The notes under the pieces: generated by a model
Told to the model about the DNA's origin: nothing
Seen by the model: only the letters and a program-made list of their open reading frames with translations
Databases searched by the model: none
Made by a program: the position numbers and the translations under genes
Shown here: positions 8,144-16,500 of the stretch, piece by piece
Numbering within the stretch: position 1 is the first letter of the stretch
Layout of the letters: every line of letters begins with the position of its first letter
Assembly: GCA_964624765.1 (NCBI GenBank)
Contig: CAZUZO010000039.1
Location: 1-24,271 of the forward strand
Length of the DNA stretch: 24,271 nt
DNA from: JAGTVB01 sp964624765
GTDB taxonomy: Bacteria > Pseudomonadota > Gammaproteobacteria > HK1
Reading direction: 5' to 3'

Positions 8144-9449
8144 TTCAACAGCAGGATTTAGCTGTCACATCTCTCGGGGAATGTCAGGTGCCCTCGCCGC
8201 TCGCGTTCGACCCCCCCTCATCGGGACGGCGCAGCCACTTCGTGCGGGAAGCCGAGCGCATCCGTTTTGACCTGGAATTCCGTACCGAGCCAGCCGAGAC
8301 CGACCAGCTGTCCTTCGAGAAAGCCGGTCCAAGGGAGCGTATATTCTTCGATCCGGCTGCGACCAGCGCCGCGATCGTGAGCTGCGGTGGACTGTCACCG
8401 GGGCTCAATAACGTCATCCGTTCGGTTTTTCATGAGCTGAGCGACAACTATGGCGTCAAACGGGTGTTGGGCATGCGTAACGGCTATCTCGGCCTCAATC
8501 CGGCCTCGGGACTCAAGCCCATCGTGCTGGACAGATCTCGGGTGGAGGGCATCGACAAGCTCGGTGGCACGGTACTCGGCAGCTCCCGGGGCCATCAAGA
8601 TCCGATCGTCATGGCCGATTTCTTGGCGGCTTCGAACATCGACATTCTATTCTGTTCTGTCTCGGTGGAGACGGCACGCAACGTGGTGCCCAGCGGTTGC
8701 ATGAAGAGCTCAGTTGTCGCGGCTTACCCATCGCCATCGTAGGAATCCCCAAGACCATCGAGAACGATATTCCCTATGTGCGGCAGAGCTTCGGTTATGC
8801 GACCGCGCTGGAGAAAGCGGCCGAGGTCATTCGCGGCGCCCACGTCGAAGCGCGCGGTGCCATCAACGGCATCGGCCTGGTCAAGCTGATGGGACGGGAT
8901 GCGGGCTTCATCGCCGCGGGTGCCTCGGTGGTAAGTCAGGAGGTCAATTTCACCCTGATACCTGAAATCCCATTTCCGTTGGACGGGGAGACTGGTTTTC
9001 TGGCGACCCTGGAACGACGCATGCGGCCAACGCGCCCATGCCGTTATCGTGGTCGCCGAGGGTGCTGGCCAACATCTGTTCGAAAGCGCCAGTGTGCGAC
9101 GCGATGCCTCGGGCAACGTGTTGCATCAGGACATTGGCGTATATCTGCGAGATCGCATCCGAGCCTATTTTGCAGATCGAGATTTTCGCGTCGAACTCAA
9201 GTATCTCGACCCGAGTTACCACATTCGCAGCATTCCAGCCAATGGCATCGATCGCTTCCTGAGCGACCAGATGGGGCGCCATGCCGTGCACGCGGGGATG
9301 GCGGGAAAACGGGTCTACTCATTGTTTTCGAGCACGGCGAGTTCCTCGATCTGCCCATTCCGCTCGTGGTGCGCGAGAAGAAACGTATTGATATTACCGG
9401 CGACCTATGGCGGGCCGTCTTGCAAGTGACCCGTCAGCCGCACTGGTAG
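8140..9449 (+). pseudogene. 6-phosphofructokinase, disrupted by three frameshifts
   Basis: Would phosphorylate fructose 6-phosphate to the 1,6-bisphosphate. Three frames must be joined: SCGGLSPGLNNVIRS and GGTVLGSSRG in the first; LGGDGTQRGAQ, GIPKTIENDI, LVKLMGRDAGFIAAG and PEIPFPLDGE in the second; VIVVAEGAGQHLFE and YLDPSYHIRSIPAN in the third; then back to the second for the C-terminus. The breaks are a 5-bp tandem duplication (TTCTG twice, 8650-8659), an extra C near 9026-9028, and one A missing in the run at 9306-9309. The 1310 nt minus a net 5 gives 435 codons including the stop, normal for the longer bacterial PFK clade. GGDGT suggests ATP as donor, but PPi cannot be excluded. The catalytic Asp of PKTID is Glu here. 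The start overlaps the glk stop. Sequencing error is the alternative. Confidence 0.85.
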
Positions 9450-9533
9450 CCTCTTGCATCAAGCGGGCGCACTTAAGCGACGAACCGACTGGCCAAGAAG
9501 CTGCGAGCAACGCGTGACGACCGCTAGCATAGT

Positions 9534-9596
9534 CCAAGCGTGCAATGAGCTCTTAGGCTGCTGCTGCGGTTTCTCGCTTGGCACTGCAGTTTTTTT
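9534..9596 (+). terminator. Weak terminator candidate after the invertase-glk-pfk operon
   Basis: CCAAGCG (9534-9540) and CGCTTGG (9575-9581) are perfectly complementary, and a run of seven Ts follows at 9590-9596. The loop is long and 8 bases separate stem and T-run, so the structure is not typical. The rest of 9450-9767 shows no gene. Confidence 0.25.
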
Positions 9597-9767
9597 GCTG
9601 CCTTGTCCATAATTTCTTTACAGAGATGAACCGCGCGCCCCGCGATCCCCCCCCATTCCGGAGACTGACCGAGCATGGGCAGGACGTGCTGCGCGTCCTA
9701 AAAAAGCCTGTTCAAGAAAGGCGATATCGAGATGGCTCAGTATCTCGCCAAAGTGAGGCGATTGCAT

Positions 9768-10862
9768 ATGCGAAAACCACCCCATAAACGCAGCTTGGCC
9801 AATCTACTGCCAGTAGCGCTGGTCATCGGTCCGACGTTCGGTGTCTCGGCAGCGGTTCAGGCCTTCGATCAGAATGCGCGGCCGAACATCAACGACTGTG
9901 CGGTGCTCGATGCGGACCGCGAGCGGCTTGCGTGTTACGACCGCGCGAGCGGCCGCACTACCGCCCCCGAAACGCTGCCGGAGGGTACTGCGGTGACCGT
10001 ACCTCCGGCTCCCGCGCAAACTGAATCCGCGGCGCCGTTGGCGGCAACGCCCAGACCCGATTCCATAATCGATGCCGCCTGGCGCTTCAACCCTGACTCG
10101 CCCCGCTATACCATCGGCTTGTACCGCCCCAACTACCTGCAGTTCGCCCGTTACTCCGACCGCCCCAACGATGAACCCTTTAAGGTCTTGTTTGAGGCCC
10201 TCGACACCCCGGACACGGAGCTAGACTCGATCGAGGCCGCGTTCCAACTCAGCTTCAAGGCGCGCGTGTGGGCAACCGAGAATCGCCGTTTCGGGGTCTG
10301 GCTCGCCTACACCCAACAGAGCCAATGGCAAGTCTATAACGACGAGACGTCACGTCCCTTTCGCGAGACCAATTACGAGCCAGAATTGTTGCTGAGCTTC
10401 AGCCCCGATGTGGAGCTCGGCGGCTTCCGTTGGAGCTTATTCAACGTCGGATACAACCACCAATCCAACGGTCGCGCGGATCCCATCTCGCGGAGCTGGG
10501 ACCGCCTGATCGCCGAGTTCGGGATTGAACGAGGTGACTTTGCCCTATTAGTCCGACCCTGGTACGTCCTTGACGAAGGCGGTGACGACAATCCGGATAT
10601 CACCGACTATTACGGCCATGGCGACATCACTGGGGTGTATAAATGGGGTGGACATAGCTTCTCTCTGATGGGGCGTGGTAGCTTTGATACGGGGAAAGGC
10701 GCCGTTGCGCTTAGCTGGACCACACCGCCCTTGCTTGGCCCCCTGCGCGGCTATGTGCACGCCTTCGCCGGGTATGGCGAGAGCCTGATCGATTACAACT
10801 GGTACCAGAATACGATCGGCATTGGGATCGCCCTGAACGACCTCTTGGATCGGCCAAGATAG
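9768..10862 (+). CDS. pldA: Outer membrane phospholipase A (OMPLA)
   Basis: Calcium-dependent outer-membrane phospholipase that removes acyl chains from phospholipids misplaced in the outer leaflet. From ATG 9768 (GAGG at 9755-9758) the product is 364 aa and begins with a signal peptide: basic n-region, hydrophobic core at about 10-27, likely cleavage near AVQA. A short segment with DCAVLDADRERLACYD follows, then a Pro/Ala linker and the 12-strand barrel. The barrel matches Escherichia coli PldA: YNHQSNGRADP with H231 and S233, PWYV, DDNPDIT, and AGYGESLIDYNWYQ. H231, S233 and D245 sit exactly 89 residues after E. coli H142, S144 and N156, so the catalytic Asn is Asp here (SWDRL). An in-frame ATG at 9732 would add 12 residues before the signal peptide. 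Confidence 0.93.
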   Translation: MRKPPHKRSLANLLPVALVIGPTFGVSAAVQAFDQNARPNINDCAVLDADRERLACYDRASGRTTAPETLPEGTAVTVPPAPAQTESAAPLAATPRPDSIIDAAWRFNPDSPRYTIGLYRPNYLQFARYSDRPNDEPFKVLFEALDTPDTELDSIEAAFQLSFKARVWATENRRFGVWLAYTQQSQWQVYNDETSRPFRETNYEPELLLSFSPDVELGGFRWSLFNVGYNHQSNGRADPISRSWDRLIAEFGIERGDFALLVRPWYVLDEGGDDNPDITDYYGHGDITGVYKWGGHSFSLMGRGSFDTGKGAVALSWTTPPLLGPLRGYVHAFAGYGESLIDYNWYQNTIGIGIALNDLLDRPR

Positions 10863-10955
10863 CTAAACGACCTCGCTGGTTCTCATCCGAGCGATAGAGC
10901 GGGGCACCGGTTCGGGTTAAGCGATGGGCCACCATACCGGCTCTGCGTTAACACA

Positions 10956-10984
10956 ATGACATGGGCTCGGGGTTCTTATATACT
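10956..10984 (+). promoter_or_regulatory. Predicted sigma70 promoter for the outer-membrane factor gene
   Basis: ATGACA (10956-10961), a 17-bp spacer and TATACT (10979-10984) match the consensus at 5/6 in each box. It lies 86 bp before the ATG at 11071 and 94 bp after the pldA stop, so the downstream gene can be transcribed separately from pldA. Confidence 0.55.
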
Positions 10985-11070
10985 GCTAAATCGTTCCGGA
11001 AGAGCGTTTGTACAAAAACATAAAATATAATAATACAGGGAATAGCGAAATTGTGGATGGGTTTTCCGGT

Positions 11071-12711
11071 ATGCAGCGCACAGCACTCGAGGGACCGTGT
11101 TTGCTGAAGCGGTATCCCGTTGAATCCATTTTTCATCGTTTCGTTGGCGCTTTCTGCGTAGCATTGTGGCTGGCCGGCTGCGCGGTGGGCCCGAACTTCA
11201 CCAAGCCGGCGGCGCCGACGGCGAAGGCGTGGCTCGAGGTCGATGATCCGAAGATCAACGCCGAACGCGTTGATTACCGCCAGTGGTGGCAAACCTTCGC
11301 CGATCCGGTTTTAAATGATCTCGTTCGGGCTGCCTACCGACAAAACCTGCCACTGCAAGTCGCTGGGCTTAGAATCCTCGAGGCGCGAGCGCAGCTTGGC
11401 ATAGCCACCGGAAGCCAATATCCCCAAATTCAGCAAGGAAGGGGAGGCTTTGCTTACACCGAGCTCAGCGAGAACGCGAGTCCCATCAGTACTCTGCCAG
11501 CACAAATTAGAGAGCGGGTCAATACCGGCTTCCAGACCTGGGATCTGGGATTCGATGCCGTTTGGGAACTCGACCTATGGGGCAAGTATCGACGAGGGGT
11601 GGAATCTGCCGAAGCAGCTCTCGTCGCCTCGGTGGCGAATTACGATGATGTCTTGGTGTCGGTTACCGCCGAAGTCGCGAATGCCTACCTTGCCATACGC
11701 ACGTTTCAAGAGCGCTTAGCGATCGCACGCCGGAATGTCGCTGTGCAGAAGCGAAGCTTGGAAATTACCAACGTGCGGTTCAAGCATGGCGCCACCACGG
11801 AGCTCGATGTACGCCAAGCGGAAGCTTTGCTTCGAAGCACTCAAGCCTCGATTCCTCAACTGGAGATCGGTCTTCAGCAAACCAAGAATGCCCTCAGCAC
11901 GCTTCTCGGCATGCCGCCAAGTGACCTCGCGGCGATCCTGGGGGGGGCGACCGACATCCCAAAACCGCCAGCGCAAGTCGCGGTGGGTATCCCCGCCGAT
12001 CTTCTGCGGCGTCGACCGGACATCCGTGCCGCCGAACTGCAAGCGGCTGCCCAAAGCGCCCGAATCGGGGTGGCGCTGAGCGATCTCTACCCAAGCTTCA
12101 CCTTAACCGGTTCCGTTGGCGTGCAAGCCGAGGACATTGGTAACTTGTTCAAGGGCGGTAGTCTGACCGGCTTCATCGGGCCGGCGTTTCGCTGGAATCT
12201 GTTCAACTATGGTCGCATCCGTAACAACGTGCGAGCTCAGGACGCACGCTTCCAGCAGCTCATCGTGAATTACCAAAACGCCGTCCTAAGCGCTTATCAA
12301 GAGGTGGAAAATGCCTTAATCGCGTTTCTCCGGTCTCAGCAGCAGGCGGATTTGCTTGCGCAGGGCGTTAACGCTTCCCAGCGTTCCGTGGATCTCGCGC
12401 TCATCCAGTACCGGGATGGTGCCGCCGATTTCACCCGTGTGCTGAACACTCAGCAATCCCTCGTCACGGCCCAGGACCGGCTGACCGAAACCCGGGGCGA
12501 CATCGTGCGCAACCTGGTGGCCCTGTACAAGGCCCTCGGCGGGGGCTGGCAACTTCGTGAAGGCAAGGACTTGGTTCCAAGAAGCACCGTGCAGGAGATG
12601 CGACAACGGACCGATTGGGGAAATCTGCTACCACCGGAAGAACCGGCTATCGAACTCGATCCGCCTCCACCCGCCAAGGAACAGCCGCTACTCCGACAGC
12701 CCGTCTGGTAA
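11071..12711 (+). CDS. Outer-membrane factor lipoprotein, NodT/RND efflux type
   Basis: TolC-like outer-membrane channel for tripartite efflux pumps. The lipobox WLAGC followed by AVGPNFTKPAAP is the family's usual acylated N-terminus. Two outer-membrane-efflux repeats follow (about residues 90-290 and 310-500), with typical pieces such as WWQTFADPVLNDLV, WELDLWGKYRR, LEITNVRFKHGATTELDV, PADLLRRRPDIRAAE and YPSFTLTGSVG. The C-terminus carries a Pro/Glu-rich tail of about 30 residues. The start is uncertain: ATG 11071 has a poor ribosome-binding site (GGATGG, 10 nt away), whereas TTG 11101 is preceded by GAGGGA at 11089-11094 and would give a compact 26-residue lipoprotein signal. No inner-membrane pump or periplasmic adaptor gene is adjacent, so its partner must be encoded elsewhere. 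Confidence 0.92.
   Translation: MQRTALEGPCLLKRYPVESIFHRFVGAFCVALWLAGCAVGPNFTKPAAPTAKAWLEVDDPKINAERVDYRQWWQTFADPVLNDLVRAAYRQNLPLQVAGLRILEARAQLGIATGSQYPQIQQGRGGFAYTELSENASPISTLPAQIRERVNTGFQTWDLGFDAVWELDLWGKYRRGVESAEAALVASVANYDDVLVSVTAEVANAYLAIRTFQERLAIARRNVAVQKRSLEITNVRFKHGATTELDVRQAEALLRSTQASIPQLEIGLQQTKNALSTLLGMPPSDLAAILGGATDIPKPPAQVAVGIPADLLRRRPDIRAAELQAAAQSARIGVALSDLYPSFTLTGSVGVQAEDIGNLFKGGSLTGFIGPAFRWNLFNYGRIRNNVRAQDARFQQLIVNYQNAVLSAYQEVENALIAFLRSQQQADLLAQGVNASQRSVDLALIQYRDGAADFTRVLNTQQSLVTAQDRLTETRGDIVRNLVALYKALGGGWQLREGKDLVPRSTVQEMRQRTDWGNLLPPEEPAIELDPPPPAKEQPLLRQPVW
11089..11094 (+). promoter_or_regulatory. Ribosome-binding site favouring a TTG start at 11101
   Basis: GAGGGA lies 6 nt before the in-frame TTG at 11101. 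It is the strongest Shine-Dalgarno match near any candidate start of the efflux-channel gene. Starting there places the lipobox cysteine at residue 27, a normal length for a lipoprotein signal. Confidence 0.4.
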
Positions 12712-12790
12712 GCACAATAGTCTGCCCTGGCCACCGTGGGGCGCAGCGGAACGAGGCCTATGTGCACTGTATATTTTGGACAGTGCTCCC

Positions 12791-13534
12791 ATGATCCAGA
12801 TCCGCCCGAGTGGCCATCGGCTAGGCAACTACAGATTCAGACTGCTGCTACTGGCATTGTTTCTGTTCCTCGCCGTCGAGCCGTTTTTCGCCGGCAAGCC
12901 AGCCTGGATCTTCGTCTTCAACGCGCTAATGTTCTTCATACTCATTGGCAATATCTATGTGCTGAGGCTCAGGCGCCGCTCGCTCCTGTTTGGGACTATT
13001 CTCGCGATCGGCTCGGAGGCGCTATTCGTTTACGCAGACATCGCCGGTGAGCAATCACTAGAGGCTTTCGGGTTTCTGCTGCTAGGCGTGTTCTGGCTCT
13101 ACAGCACCGTCTCCATCCTCGGGCACGTACTTTCCCGCCAAGTGGTCACCCTCGACACGCTCGCGGGTGCGGTGTGCGTCTACTTGCAGCTCGGCCTCAT
13201 CTGGGCGATTGGCTTCTTCTTCATCGAGACCTTCATCCCGGGTTCGTTCAGTTTTACCGCCGATCCACTGACAGGGGCCGGGCGCTCCCGCAACGACTTC
13301 CAATTGTTCACCTATTACAGTTTCGTGACCTTGACCTCGCTAGGCTACGGTGACATGGTTTCTCTCTCCGCACCGGCGCGCAACCTGTCCTTCTTGGAGG
13401 TTGCCTTTGGCCAGGTCTATCTAGCCGTTTTGGTCGCCCGTCTACTCGGCCTTCACCTCGCCCGCACTGGTGCGCAAGAGACAGACGTTACCGATGGGAA
13501 AGACCAAGAGCAGCTCAGGAAACACCCGCCCTAG
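12791..13534 (+). CDS. Potassium-channel-family membrane protein (Ion_trans_2)
   Basis: Probable inner-membrane K+ channel of 247 aa. The selectivity filter TLTSLGYGDM (K-channel signature TxGYGD) sits in a pore loop at about residues 178-190, followed by a last helix with GQVYLAVLVARLLGLHLA. Five hydrophobic segments precede the pore (roughly residues 15-33, 37-56, 64-82, 87-109 and 120-145). No segment has a regularly charged S4 helix, so it is probably not voltage-gated. The C-terminus is short and hydrophilic, with no RCK/TrkA-N domain. The frame is open further upstream, overlapping the efflux-channel gene, but the ATG at 12791 fits the first helix; its ribosome-binding site is weak. It converges on tamB with 42 bp between the stops. 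Confidence 0.85.
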   Translation: MIQIRPSGHRLGNYRFRLLLLALFLFLAVEPFFAGKPAWIFVFNALMFFILIGNIYVLRLRRRSLLFGTILAIGSEALFVYADIAGEQSLEAFGFLLLGVFWLYSTVSILGHVLSRQVVTLDTLAGAVCVYLQLGLIWAIGFFFIETFIPGSFSFTADPLTGAGRSRNDFQLFTYYSFVTLTSLGYGDMVSLSAPARNLSFLEVAFGQVYLAVLVARLLGLHLARTGAQETDVTDGKDQEQLRKHPP

Positions 13535-13576
13535 CCGGCCGGGGACCTGGCGCCAAGCAGCGAAACACGCGGTCAC

Positions 13577-16500
13577 CTAATTATTGCGGCGCCATAGGAA
13601 ATCGATCGCCGTCTCACCAAAATCGCTGCCCATTGCTCGCACCGTGAAATCGGGATTGATGCTGAACTCGGCGGTGACAGCGTTGCCCACTCGGTTACGT
13701 TGACTAGGATCGCGTAGTCTGCGGTGGTACTCCACGAAGATGCTTTGGGTAAGATATCGACCCACCCCGAGACGGCTCCCCCTGCCTTGGTGGCCAAGCT
13801 CGATGGTGACGGTATCGAGGCCGACTGCCCTACCGATCGTTCGTTCGAGCATGCCGGCGGCAAAGCCGCCGGCAAATTGTTGGGCTTTGCCAAGGGTCGT
13901 CCGTTCAGAGCTGGTCAGTCGGTCCGAGGTTCTGCCAAAGATGAGCAGCGACAGAATGTCCTGCTGGTTGAGTTCCGGCTCACTGCGGTAGGCAACTTCA
14001 GGCGCTTGGCTCCGGCCCGTCACCGTAATATAGATAGTGAAACCCGCCGTTTCGTAGGATGCAGTGATGTCCAAAATTGGATTGATGTCCTCGGAACCAG
14101 TGAAGGTCACGACGCCCTTTTTAAGGTTAAATCGGCGATCGATCAAGCTAGCAAAGCCGCGCACGGTTTCGACGTCGCCCGCCAGACGTACGGGCCGTCC
14201 CAGATCCTTTCTCAAGTGCAGTTGGCCGTTCAGCTCAATGGCCATTCCCCTCCCTTGTATCCACACATTCCGCGGCATGTCCAGCTGGATGTCTGCTTGA
14301 AGAAAGGCTAATGGATTCGCCGTTGCTTCCGCAGGCCCTATCACCGCCTTGACTTCGGCAGTGCCGAAGGTGGTCACCGCATGCGGCCCGGGGCCATAGA
14401 CACCGTCGACCGTTAGCTCCCAAGGCTCCACTTCGGCGGGCCCAGTCGCCGGGAGGTTCGCAACGCGAATGCGCGCCCGCGGCACGGTGACACGCCCCGC
14501 GGCGGCAAGCTCCGCCTGCGAACCCCGAAGTGTGAGATTGGAGGACACGACCGCCTCGATGTCTCGGGTCTTGATGGCCGTGAACTGGTCTGTATCGAGT
14601 GTCAGGTTCGCCCGGCTTACCGCGAGACCCTCAGTCTCCAGCCAACCCTGAAGACGCGCTAGGCCAGAGCCCGAGTTGACTTCGAAGCGCTCGATATCGA
14701 GGCGGTGACCCCGAAACAGGGCCCGGGTCTGGATATCGGTATAAGGCTCGCCAATGGCCGCGTGCACCAAGCGGCCGTCCTGAATTTCAACGACTCCGTG
14801 AGCGGCTGGCTGGTCCAAGGTGCCCTGGACTTCTAAATCGATGCGTAGCCGACCGGCACTTTCCTGAATCGCTGGAGTGAAGGATTCGAGCCGGGCGAGA
14901 TCGAAGCTCGGCGCCTCGATATCGAGCGCGAGCGCTGTCGCCGCCTCGGTGTTCAGGCGCCCAGCCAGCGACAGCAGCACCTCGTCGCCATCGATCCAGG
15001 TGGCGTCGGCACGAAACATCGGACCGCTCGAGGTGATTGCCGCGCGCACATCCCCCAGGGCTTGCTCGGTCCAGCGCAGCCCGGCCACCTGTAAGGTACC
15101 ATCGAGGCGGGGTTTTGCGAGCGTGCCGTCGAGCGCGAGGTCAACCGAGAGCGCGCCATCCGGGACGGGCGCCGCAGGGGCAAAAGGACTCACCGTCGCT
15201 CTAATGGGCAGTTTCTGGAGGCGCACACGGCCCTCGATCGCGCCTCGGGGCGATAGCCGGCCCGCCGCGCTGAGGCGGCTTGCGGCACTTTTCAGCTCCA
15301 AGCTGCGCAGAACCAGCTCATCCTGTTCGTCGTAAAGAATTGCCATGGGCTGCACATTGGTCCAGGTCCATTGCTCGGTCTGTAGCCGCAGGGGGTCGAT
15401 GCGCAGCTGCAAGTGCGGCTCGGTGTCGATAACGCCGGCAACCATCGATTGATTGAAAGGACCGTCGATCACCTTGAGGGCGAAGGTGCCGGTTTGATTA
15501 GCGAAGCGCCCGTCAAGCTTCAATGCGCTTGGCGCGAGCGGCGGTCCTTGCATCTCAATGGCGCTTGCTTGAAAGGTCACTATGGGTGCGGTGGCGAGCG
15601 CTTTACCTGCGAAGCGCGCGCGAAGCCCCGCGCCTTGCCAGGGGCCGTAACGCCACTCCTCGAGCGCGAGTTGGCTTTGCGCGCGCAAGGCATCCCATTG
15701 CCCGCTCACTTGGCCGGTGAGCTCGCCACGGGCTTTCAACTCGACCCCGAGGTTTTTCTCCACGGCGGCCAAATCGCCCATCACCAGCCGATAGCTGAGA
15801 TCGGTTGACTCGGTGGTAGAAAGCGTACCCGCGGCGCTCAACGCGAACGGCTCGCTGGTGACATCGAAAATATCCACCCACATCGTGGCGCCAGCAAAGC
15901 GTGCGCGCACCCGACCGGCAAGCCCGGGGGCAAGCTCAAAGTCCGTGGACTCCACATCGAGGCTCAAGCGCGCCTCGGGTGTATCCTCGGTCAAACCGCT
16001 GCCCCGCACTTCCAACAGCGCCTGCAACTGTCCGCTCAACTCAGGCGCGAACGCGGCCACCTCGAGGTGGCTGATGCCTACGCGGGCACGAAAAGGCTGC
16101 TGGGGTTCCTCCATGCGCGCGGTGGCCTCGGCGGTGATGTGCGCCGTCCCATAGTGCAACCGGGCGTTAAGCTCCGGCGTTTGTAACGTGCCGCCAATGT
16201 CCACCGTGCCCGCCACCACCGCGGGGTATCCCCGGGGCAGCACCCCTGCGAACTCCGCGAGCTGGAACTGGGGAATACCCAGAGAGACTTGCATCGCGCC
16301 GCTGGCGAGATTCATCTCGCCAGCGCCCGTTAACCGCGAAGCGGGCGTTTTCAAGCTGAGCTGCTGCAAGGTGAGCTGCTCGGACTCCAAGCGCGCCTTG
16401 GAGATGAAATCCAGCGGCGGGAAATCACCAACCTTCCCGTGGATTTCGAGCTCAGAAGCGGCGCTGGCCAGCGTCGCGCCATCCCAGGTGGCACTCAGGT

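Noticed and set aside
8650..8663. Programmed ribosomal frameshift in the phosphofructokinase gene
   Set aside because: The first break is a 5-bp tandem duplication and two more indels follow; there is no slippery heptamer. Ordinary mutation or sequence error explains it better.
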